Assembly (NCBI RefSeq): GCF_964355755.1
Contig: NC_092670.1
Location: 37,311,795 to 37,375,794, forward strand
Source of the DNA: Antedon mediterranea
Taxonomy: Eukaryota > Echinodermata > Crinoidea > Comatulida > Antedonidae
Direction: 5' to 3'
Length of the DNA stretch: 64,000 nucleotides
Part shown: positions 37,001 through 49,000 of the stretch, piece after piece
How the letters are laid out: each line of letters starts with the position of its first letter
Numbering within the stretch: position 1 is the stretch's first letter
Program-made: the position numbers and the translations under genes
Notes under the pieces: model-generated
Told to the model about the DNA's origin: nothing
What the model saw: the letters and a program-made list of their open reading frames with translations, nothing else
Databases searched by the model: none

Positions 37001-40000
37001 ATTATATACTCTGCCATACAATTCGTACTCACAGTGCAGATTATATACTCTGCCATACAATTCGTACTCACAGTGCAGATTATATACTCTGCCATACAAT
37101 TCGTACTCACAGTGCAGATTATATACTCTGCCATACAATTCGTACGCACAGTGCAGATTATATACTCTGCCATACAATTCGTACTCACAGTGCAGTTGAC
37201 TGAAACACATCTCAGATTGGAATCTCAAAACCCACTCAAAACCTTACTTAGGACACAACACAATTGCGCGCACGCAGTGCAAGTGACGTCATAAAAAAAT
37301 ATCACGAAGATTTGTACATTATAAAATAAACATGTTGACATTACAAAACAAAATGACGTCTATAATCAGTAAAGCTCTGTCTACACTAATCAAACTAGTT
37401 TGACAAAAAAAACGTGATGACGTGCCCATGATGGTAGTAATATGCCCAAATATTGCATATTGTTGTCACATAAAGTTTTAGTTTTGTAGTGTATACTCAT
37501 CCGTGACACTGAAAATATGTACAAAAAGTCATCAGATTTTAAACGCGCGCGTAAAATTGTTTTCCTCTGAGGTGTCAGTGACTTTTGTTTATCATTTTTT
37601 TCAAATGATTTTTTTTTTAACTTTATGACTAGTTTTTACCCGGATTAAAGGATTTAATAGAAACGTAATTGACCTAAATTAATGCAATATTATCAGTTGG
37701 TAAAATAAACTGATTTCCCCTTTATGAGTTTAGGATTTAAAATGTCGGAAATAAATACACTGTAATTTATATGATAGTTTAAGGGTGGGAATCAATCTAA
37801 AGTTAAAAGTACACAGTGTAAATCGGCAATGATCACAAAATAATTAATATCACAAAATACTTAATAAAACAATAACTGGTCTAGGCATATAGCTACCGGA
37901 GCTTTGATTTAAAGATGTATTGTCCCACTGAAAAAAAAATTAATTTTTTTTTACATTTTTTGTTGAATATGCAATTTTAATGTTACATAGGCCTAATAGT
38001 TATTCCATATTACTAAAAATTTAAAGCAAAAAAATAGTCAAATTGGCTGCCAACAATAATTCAAGACACAATTTGTTTGATAGCCATTGGTTAAAACATG
38101 TTCCTGTCACTGATTGTAAAATGTGTGTCTCGTTGTGAACATTGGACGTTGTTGTTAGAAAAATTGTTGTTTGTCCCTTTAGTGCAAAAATTATTCATTC
38201 ATTCATTTCATTTATATATTCGACATCAAAAATTTCCTTGTACCCCAAAAGCAACAGAGTCACCATAACATGATATATCTTGGAGCCCCAGACGAATTTA
38301 ACTACATGGAATTATTTATCAATATACATTTAAAAATTTAAAAACATAAAAAACCGGTAAAATAAAATAATAGCACACATGATTCGTATGAACGACGAGA
38401 GAGATATATAAAATGACGTTTGGGTATTTCGCAGCAATGTATATAATTACGATCGCGTTTGTACAGGTCTATTGATTATTCTGCCTTTTTGTAAAAGAGG
38501 TAATTACATTGTAAACGAAAGCAGTATAGTATCATGTTTAATTGTCCGTAACCGTCTATATAGTTTATCATTAAACTATAAACTATTAGGAAATAAGGCA
38601 GAGACCCGTATTACTCGTCATAAACTGGTTTATGAACACACTCGTTATTTTTATTAGCATTATTGCGCCAGCTACTGATTTAAAACGTTAAATTGATAAT
38701 TTAATGTTTATAAGAGGAAAGCGGATTTGATTCAGTTGTAACTCATGTTTCGTAGAAAATCATGATTGTTGCCGTTTATCCAATAACACTCGCATTGTTT
38801 TATATAAGCAACATAATAATTTTAATTAGTTTGAAGTATCATTAATGTCAATTCACATCCCACTATAGAAGAAGAAAAGAAAGTCATAATTGTAGCCGTT
38901 TATCCAATAAAACTCGCATTGTTTTATATAAGCAACATAATGATTTTAATTAGTTGGAAGATATAGGTATCATTGTCTCATCCTCCGCTTGATAATGTAC
39001 TTTTTAGTAGATGTATTGCATTTAATCAAAGTACTGGAATGCGACATAATGTACCCACTGTATAAGAAGTTTAAACACCAAAGAGATAAAGTACACAATT
39101 TCACTCCTCCGTGGTTGTAATAAATACGACATTTGTTACAGGCCGTCGCAAGATTAAAGTAATTTTTTATTCAATCGAAACCAACAGCGACAATTACCGC
39201 TACTAACAGGTTTGATACAAACAAAGCCAGGACTGTTTAAAGCACCTTGATTGATCCTAATATTGATCAAGGGCTTCTCTCGTCCAGTGCCCACCTGATT
39301 TCGGACCACTTGCCTTTGTCAGGCCGCCTGTAAATTACGATAGTCACTGCCTTAAGCCCTGTTTACAGTGTCAAACTTTGACAAAAATAGCGTGATGTAT
39401 CAAAACATGGTAGTGATATGCCCAAATATGGTAGTGATATGACATCATCATGTCCATATATGGTTTGATAAAGTTTGATAGTGCTAGCTTTATATAGTTG
39501 GTTTAGAGCGAGTTGCATTATGGGAGATTTATTCACGCGTACAACACGATAATTTGTCGGACGCACGCACGACGAGAGTAGTCAGAAGTTTTAGCCTTTT
39601 CCCGCTTTTTTCATACCATCTGTTATTTGGATCGAACCAGAAAGGTTAATGGAACGTCCTATAAAATGAGCAAATGCGTTAAAGGTGTGATTTTTCCATT
39701 CGTTTAATTTGTAGATATAACCTTGATATTTAAAAATATTAATTTGTAGAAACCAAGCCAGCAATTGCCAAACTAAGCGCCGATATTCCTAGGCGGTGTA
39801 ATGCATAATTTAATTAGTTCCAACGTCGTTGGTCAGAGCTAATAGGCCCAACATCACATTACGGCACCATTGGAAAGTATGTCATGGGCGATTTATGGTT
39901 ATGCAATCTTTATGTTTTGTTTTCCTATAGTTCAAGTGGTGTGCCATGCAATGTGTATACAACATACAACTCTGTACACTTGTGAATAATTTAGGAAAGT

Positions 40001-43000
40001 TTGTCATCGTATTGTACAATTGAGTTCAGCTTATTGGATCTAAGCGCCACCCGGTTTAACTTAATCTGAGTGACTGGAAAATGCAAATCATGGCGTTTCC
40101 GATATTAGAAACGAGAATTGGCTCGCGCACTGACATCAACCGGTGTCATACCTCAAGATTTAGTATGTGTACAGTAGGCTATACATACTTTAATATTTTT
40201 AGTCGCACGCTCGCGACTCTACAGCTCACTATGTCGGTCGGTTGGTTGGTCGGTCGGTTGGTCGGTAAACACTAACTCAAATTTGAGCACGCGACTGCAG
40301 CTATGTATATGGTCTTGTTAATTAGCCTCCCTCTATATTCTCTTGAAAATTGGTTTCTAAAGCCTTGTCTACACTATAAAACTTTATTATATGCCCATAT
40401 ATGGACATGATGATTTCTTTGGGCATACCACTACCATACATGAGCACATCACACTATTTTGTCACATAAAGTTTGATAGTGTAGACACGGCGTAATTGCT
40501 TTATTTTCGACATCATACTATTGACAAATTTCTATTTACGGTAGCTTTAAAATCTCCCCCACCCCCCACCCCCCCCCCCCCTCCCCACCGCAAAAAGTTA
40601 TCTTAATAATAATAATAAATGCATATAATGTAAAGGCTTTTCTTTTAGATATTATAAAATGTTCGTGTTCAATAGATAATAATTTCTCTCACGTTACTTT
40701 AAAATGTCAAATTTAATTTTAAAGATTTATTTGTTTTTCATCGACAAAATATGTAGATGTTAAGTTACAAATCGTAATCATTAGTAAGTTAGGTACGTAT
40801 GCATTGATAATTAAGTATTCTGAGCCGTTAGCTAGTGTGGAGATGCATTAACTCCAGTGGAAACCAATCGTAACGATTAGGCCTAGAGCACATTATAGAA
40901 TATTGATTGTCGGAACGACTGTTTGGTTCTAACATAATTCAGAGATATAGGTGTAATTTGATTGTACTATATGGTAACTCTCTGTGGTGTGTAAACACAC
41001 CTTAGCTAACGATAACTATCGTTTAATTCAATGTGAACACACACAGAAAGTATTTAATTCTAATAGGTATAACTATCTGTGGTGTGCATAATAGCTAAAT
41101 AATCGCTGGTTTGTTCCTTCATTTAAATTGGTAAGATTGACTGTTATGGCGAGCCATTACAAATTGAAATATCGAAGTAAATTACTTCATGAAATTGATA
41201 ACAGTCATCTATATTCTTCAACCATCTGTAATTAAGTTGTTGATGTATTGCAATTATAATTAAACGTATTTTATTATTAGGTGTTGATAAGTTGAAATGT
41301 CAATGGAAATTGACGAAACGGGTTCTGATATCTCGTTGATGTTTAATTCCGTATCGTGTTTTTCTTGTTATGAAAAGTTAAGTCTATAAGTCACATTTAG
41401 TGCCAAGTATCTTAAATAATGTAGTTTATCAATGACATTAATGCTTGGTTACCACTAGAGACACAGCACAAGGACGTAACGCAACGTAAAGCTTGGTCTC
41501 CACTAGGACACAACGCTAGGACTAAGACGCAACGCAGGCGAATTGACCAATCAAAAGCAATGGATTATTCGAACTGTCGCGTGTGATTGGTCAATTCCCT
41601 TGCGTTACGTCCTAGTGTGAACCAAGCTTAAGTGAGTTGACCAATCACAAACGATGGATTATTAACTGTGGCTTGTCATTGGTCAACACGCTTGCGGTGC
41701 GTTTACGTCCTTGCGTTGCGTCCTAGTGGGAACCAAGCTTTAGAAAGAAGTTGACGTGTGTGTTAGGCCTTGCCAGAGCATCAATTATAGGTCCATGATC
41801 AATGTATGAACGCCCGGGTTGTGCATCTCTTTCGCTGTGACTTAATCGAAATAATCTACTCATATACCTTTTACATACTTTTACTCTACTCTCTAGCCCT
41901 TTCTATTGGCATTTTTAACCATGAGATTTTCCTGACAAGTTGTTTGAATTTCCTAGGATTCGCTGTAACAAGCTCGTTGCTATGTGTTCACGCCTATCTG
42001 ACATTTGTAAGCTCCGTCTACACTATAAAACTTTATGTGACAAAAACATGTGATGTGCCTATATATGGACATAATGACATCATATCACTACCATATTTGG
42101 GCACATCACACTTTTTTTGTGAAACTAGTTTGATAGTTATAGACAGAGCTTAAGAAACTTTGCCTTTATGGACAGTTTTGACGAGACAGAACGTTATTCC
42201 TGCGGCCGTTATTTTGCTGATCGGTTTAGTGGGTTTAACTCTCACATCGATATTTTGATGTTAGTCTCTCCTCCTCAGACTAAAAAGAATACACTGTATT
42301 TGTAATTTTATAGTAAGCTATTACGAACTATTTTCAACAAATGTACGTGGAAATCCGTGTCATCATGAGCTAGTATTCGAATTTCTTGTTTTAATTTTCC
42401 AGAATATTAGCGTTGTTCTGTTGTAAAATGATTGGCTTGAGTTTATTCCCATAATGGGACTGCGTGTCATACCCAATTACCCTACCTACAAAACATGACC
42501 AAATGTCATATATCGTTGACTACTGTGTTAAGCGATCAAAGAATTAATTCATTCACGTAATGCCTAAATGATGAAATCATTTGTGTGAAAAAAGAATATA
42601 GTCTCTCCGTTTTATTATACCTCTACTCGGGGACCGGTTCGACAGTTTGGAAAGTAGCGGTGTGTTGGACGTTGGTTCGAATCTAACTCTCGTCAAATTG
42701 CCCCGACACAGGTTCAGGATTGAACCCGGGCACAGGTTAGGATTGAACCCCGGCACAGGTTAGGATTGAACCCCGGCACAGGTTAGGATTGAACCCCGGC
42801 ACAGGTCAGGATTGAACCATTGAAAAGGTCAGAATTGAACCCGGCACAGGTCAGGATTGAACCCTGGAACAGGTCAGAATTGAACCCTGGAACAGGTCAG
42901 GATTGAACCCTGGAACAGGTCAAGATTGAACCCTGGAACAGGTCAAGATTGAACCCTGGAATAGGTCAGGATTGAATCCTGAAACAGGTCACGATTGAAC

Positions 43001-46000
43001 CCTGGACAGCTCTACTTCCTATGACATTGCATTATCATTTCAATATGTCACAATCAGCAGTGTGCTCGTCTCCACTGTATTGTATTGATAGCTTTTAAAC
43101 AAAAGTTATGATTTATGTATTTTGTGAATTCCATTAAAAATTGACTTTTTACAACTTGACGTTAATTACTTCATGGTATCTAAATCATCTGTCTATTTAT
43201 GTGCATTTAGCTTTTTAATGTTTATATTGGACGCTTTGTAAGAAAGAAAGCCCACAGTTGTATTGTATTAGGCCATTGCACTTGGATTGCAAGAATTATT
43301 TTTATCATCTTTTTGGAATTGGTACTATATAAATGTAAGATTGATTTGATTCATTTTGAAAATCTCTTTTCCTTGTTTGTTAAATGTCTTTTGTTTTACA
43401 TTTCAGCTACATCAATAGTGTGGCTAGCGTTTTTAGTGGCAAGCAGTTGTGAGTCTCATGGTTCAGTGGTCGACTGCAACCCCACAACAGAAGTAAAGTG
43501 TGACGCGGGCGGATGCGTTGCCCTGAACTCGACCTGCAACTCAATCAGTGACTGCCCCGACGGATCCGACGAAAGCCCTCGCGTTTGTGGTGCGTATACC
43601 AATCATGAAAGAGCTAAAAATCAAACCGTTGAATCACATAACAACGCACTTTACTCTTTATTATCTATCCGTGGTTAATGTTTAACGGATTACAAAATTT
43701 GAACCTTGGGGATCGGTTAGTAGAAATGGAATCACGTATAAAAATTAACATTTAATAGATCATTACACGATCTAAAGCTCAGAATAGTTATATTATAGGT
43801 GTGTAACATTTGCCGGTAGTTAGAGGTCAGGGGTGTAACGAACATTCCTTGAAACAAATGTTACAATGAATGTCAAAAATCACATAGCTAGATATAGTTA
43901 ACATATGATGTTCAATTCATTTCAAGGTAACATTTATTCAGAAAAAATAACATTATTACAATGATCTTTACCGTGAAATTACTTTTCTAGAATCATATTT
44001 TTTTTTTTTAATATAGATCATGACATAAAAAATTATCTTGACAAAACTATTGAAACAAATTATTATTTTTTAAATGGCTGTATAAATATATAGTTATAGT
44101 TTGATGATAGAGGTTATTTTATACCAACATGGGTTTATGAAAGACATTTTTGTACAGGATTATCACTAATTTCATCTTGCTTACATTATTATATTATTTA
44201 GGCTGTCTACCTGCTGAGTTTATGTGCTCTAATTCTTGTATTAGTATATACCGACGATGTGATGGAATTTGTGATTGTGGGGTTTCATGTGAAGATGAAG
44301 ATGACTGTGGTAGGTTCTACAAACAATATCTGTGGTATTATTTCCTGTAGAAATCATAATAATAGCGTGAAATTGTTTAGTTGTATTACTATTACTGATA
44401 TTTTTACTGATTGATTTCTCTTTTTCTAGACCAGTACCCGTGCCCAAGTACTCACATGAAGTGCGCCACTACACATGTATGCATTCACCTAGCTCTGCAG
44501 TGTGATTTTAATGACGACTGTGGCGATGGCTCGGACGAGAATTGCGGTAAGAGGGGTCTCATCAATCATTATATGATGATTATATGATGATCAGTCCTAT
44601 CGTCTCTACTACCACCAATAGATTGTCCTTTTCCACTTTGTTCTGTTTTACTTCCTCCAGTAGTGCTTTTTCTAATTTCTGTGTCCACATTCTTGCTTAC
44701 ATCTTCTCATGCTTCCCCCATTAAATATCCATCTTTTGCATTCACCAGTAGATTACCTCTTTCCACTTTCTTCCATCTTTTGCGGTTACCAGTAGATTGC
44801 CTTTTTTCCACTTTTTCCATGTTATGCGTTCACCAATAGATTGCCTCTTTCCACTTTTTCTATCTTCTTCCTTCACCAGTAGATTGCCTTTTTCCACATT
44901 TTCCATCTTCTGCGTTCGTCAAAAGATTGCCTCTTTCCACTTGTTCCATCTGCGTTCACCAGTAGATTGCCTCTTTCCACTTTTTCTCTCTTTTTCGTTC
45001 ACCAGTGGATTGCCTCTTTCCACTTTTTCCATCTTCTTCGTTCACCAGTAGGTTGCCTCTTTTCACACTTTCTATCTTCTTTGTTTACTAGTAGATTGCC
45101 TTTTTCCACTTTTTTTCATCCTCTGCATTCACGAGTAGATTGCCTCTTTCCACATTTTCCATCTTCTGCATTCACCAGTAGGTTGCCTCTTTCCACTTTG
45201 TCCATCTTCTTTGTTCATCAGTAGATTGGCGCCTCTTTCCACCTTTTCCATCTTCTGCTTTCCGATTTTTTTTTTCAACACATTTTTGTTGAAATTTCTC
45301 CATCCTACAGTAATAAAACAAAAGGCTAAAATAAAAAGTATTGTAAATCAGCAAAAAGGATAGAGAGATTCCACGCTTTGTTTCATTAGTCTAAAATATT
45401 CTGAAATAATGACTAACCTTCAACCTTTAATAAAGTGGACAGTGCACTTAATTTGTATATCACAGATCGATTCCTTTACCTATCAAAGATCATTGAACAT
45501 TTATTATTGCAGAGCATCGATCGTGTTACAACCTAGAATTCCGATGTGCCAACGGCGAATGTTTGAAACCAGGATATAGATGTAATGGTGAAGTTAACTG
45601 CCGTGGAGATGACAAGAGTGACGAAGAGAATTGCTCTGAAGGTAAGTTATATTGTTTCCTCTAACAATGTTGACGCTATTTCAAAAACTTACTATTGGCT
45701 TCTTTTAATCTGGACGATCCAAATCGTGAACGTTTTTTTTAATTGAAATTACTCCACTGAAAATAATCTTGAATTGTATTTTCTTTAAATTTGTACTGTT
45801 CTCCACTTCATTTATTAATAACAAAATGAAATTCTTCAAATAACATTAGTAGAGAAAATTGTCTTTATTACTTTATAGTATAATCAAATTAATGTACAAT
45901 GTATAGGCCTACATTCGTCCTTTTCAAGGTTGTTTTCAATTATTCGCAATGTGTCTTCCCAACACATCACATGACATTGATAAATTACAGGGTGAAATCA

Positions 46001-49000
46001 TCTTGGGGATAGCAGGTAGTCTAATCTCATTTGAGATACAAAAGGAGGGATCAAACGGCTGAATCCAACCGAACAGCAATGTTGGCAGAGAGGCCAAATT
46101 TTTTTTAAGAGCTGTTTAAGCAATATTCCATTTAAAAAGTTGAATTATCCATCAAAACATTGTTTTTCATACAGTCGTAGTGTGTGATGGTCGTCGGATA
46201 TTCCGTGAGCATTTTTGTGATTTCTACGCCGAATGCTCCCTTTCTGAAAAAGATGAAAAACAAGATTGTCCATGTGATCCAACTGAGGCGTTTATGTGCA
46301 GCACTGGCAGATGTTTTAAAAGATCTCGGTTATGCGACGGAAAATGTGACTGCCTAGGGTCTTGTGAAGATGAAGATAATTGCGGTAATTATGTAATAAT
46401 TGTATATTTATTAATAATAATTCATGCAACATATGTTGAATAGTTGTAATATTCTTGTTGCTTGTGTTTGCAAAGATATGCTCCATAACTCAAAAATGTA
46501 TTGTAGATGGAGGAGTATCCTATATATTTAAGCTTAGAGTTTGCGAATTTTCTTTTTTTCATTTTCTGTTTGTACGTTTGTTGATGTGGACGAAATTTCC
46601 GAAATAAAAGAAATTGAATTGAATTGAATAGTATATTTACATTCCTTTGTTGTTGTCTTATCATAGTAAACATTTGAGTTTTCAAATTGGGTGGACAAGT
46701 TGCTTTCCAATTTTTTCAATAACTCATTTTACTGAATTCATGCCCATATAAGATATAAACAATTTGTGAAAACCGTAATTTCTTCAGTAAAATCAAAATT
46801 GTAATTTAGTAATGTCACCTACATTAGAAGGGAAGTCAAATTTTCTAAATATGTGCATGTTTTGAAAACAATATCCTAAATTGACGTGATTTTAATTATA
46901 CGTAAAACTTCACCTGCAGGTTCCTCTGTCTGTGTACCGGGAGAAGACTATTTCTGTTCACAATCGTTTCGTTGTTTGGACGCGGAGTTTTTATGTGATA
47001 GCACTAATGACTGTGAAAATAAAGACGATGAATTATGCAGTACGGTTTATGGAAATGTTTTTTAATACATTATATACAGAACTTTAGAGAGACTTTTAAG
47101 TTATTGGATGATAAGGCCAAGTATTTGAATAAGCTTACTTTATACACAAGTATAAAAACAATCAATTTTTATTCAGGACGACATTGTTGTTATTATCACG
47201 CTTATTTGTAAATACAATGAAGTACTGCGTATGATCCGATGAAGTTTCTTTTAAAATAAATATTTAGTGTTTTACTTTAACTTTTCTTTTCCATACTCAT
47301 TTAGTATTTTACACCTATGATTGGTTTCAAAGAATTTGTATTAAAGGTACCATTAATTTATTACTTGTTTTTAGGCAGTCTCTATCAAAGTAAAGATGGC
47401 TATGAATGCAAGTCCGAGAATGAGAGAGAGAATATGTGCCATATAGGCAACAAGCCGTATTGTTACCCAACGAACTATTATTGTGATCATCATCCCCAGT
47501 GCCAAGGAGATTCTGATCGAAGCTATTGTAAAGAAAATGGTATGGTATGGCATATTTACTGTAATCAACTGTAAAATTGACTGTATGCATATATGAAATG
47601 GGCCTACAATAATTTAAGATTTGTATGCCGTTTTGTAGTAGGCTAGCATTTTACTTTCATTTTTAGCAAGCAATATTTTCGTAGGCCAAATATACTGACA
47701 TGATTCGTGCAGCCCACATTCTGTGCACTGTAGGCCTAGTAAATCGAGTCAGCGAATAATTTGATATTTGATGAAATTTCTGCTATATTTTGAAGTTTTA
47801 AGGATCTGCTAAAAAGGAGGAGTCGAATATGTTTAGGTTGACAAATGGCGAGTTTAAAAAACATTTTTTTTTCTCTTTGAAGCTGTATGTTCTTCCAATG
47901 AATACACATGCGCAAACGGTATGTGTATAAAAGGTTCCTTCAGGTGCGATATATATTCTGACTGTCTGGATCACAGTGATGAACTTAATTGCGGTAAGTA
48001 ATCAGTCTGATTATTTTTATCACAATTCTTTATCATCATCATCGTTATTATTAATACTATTCTTGTCTTGTCACGACGCTTGCCACCACTGCTATATTTT
48101 TTTTTTTTTTTTTTTTCATACTCATCCAACAGCGATTAACCCGCCAATTACAGGATGGATAAACTATTTAATAATTTCACAAGACAAACATATACACGAT
48201 GCTCTACATAAACAAAGACTTATTATTAAGTCTTTGGGAGTAGAGTTGTAAATTGTCATGAGAAAAAAACCCTGACATATGACAGGACTTGAACCCAGGA
48301 CCCTTAGATTGGTAGCCAAGCATCATAACCACCAAGCCACAGCTCCACTTCGTTGATTATAATATAATTTACGTGACTTCATTAATTGAAATTGTAATAA
48401 TCAAAATGAAATTCACAGAATCGCATCAATGTGAGGAGGGTATGTGGCAATGTACATCCGGGCACTGTATTGACGTCAGAAAGCGATGTGACACCTTTGT
48501 AGACTGCGCCAACTTCGGGCCATACCGTGATGGTTCAGACGAAGAAAATTGTAGTAAGATCATTGTTTTTGTTACAGGCCTACTTCGCTCACGATCGGCA
48601 TAGTGCTTCCGGGGGACAAACAGGATTATTTTATACCTCACCTGTGGTGGTCACTTTGAATGGTGGTAACTACTATTAAAGCAGAGGGAAATTTTCCCCG
48701 AACCCCCACAGGGGAGTGCAGCAGAGGTGATGAGCGGTCGTGAGCGACCAATGTTTTTTACTTTTGTTGTTGTACATAATTGTTGTTGTATGTATGTACA
48801 TGTAGATGCATTTAAATAATAGTCACCAAACTGACAACCACTCACTTTTTGGTGTACTGATGGGTGTTGTTGTTGTAAAATGTTAAATTGTGAATTGGAA
48901 TAAATCATGTTATTTTATTTTATAAAATTAATTTAAAAAACTTATAATAGGACAATAGTCAGTATACGAAACAGGAGACAGTGATGACGACAATTGTGTG

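Larger units (their letters stand above)
34038..43406. other. Proposed 9.4-kb intron 1 of the receptor gene
   Basis: No coding sequence seen. It holds MITE-A copies (35471, 37370, 39353, 40358, 42008), MITE-C copies, a compound MITE-B (41440), the 39-bp and 23-bp tandem repeats, and a C-run at 40558-40588. If the first exon is wrong, this is intergenic. Confidence 0.5.

Noticed and set aside
36814-37294. Repetitive open frames on both strands with a 13-residue period
   Set aside because: Product of the five 39-bp units; frames begin and end in MITE-C or unique non-coding sequence.
43313-43406. ATG at 43313 as the receptor start
   Set aside because: It lies in a repeat-like tail, gives a charged N-terminus before the hydrophobic segment, and ignores a good acceptor at 43406; the exon at 34001 gives a better signal peptide.
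44797-45224. Ser/Phe-rich plus-strand frames in a receptor intron
   Set aside because: They translate the 43-bp pyrimidine-rich minisatellite and are removed by splicing between confirmed LDLa exons.
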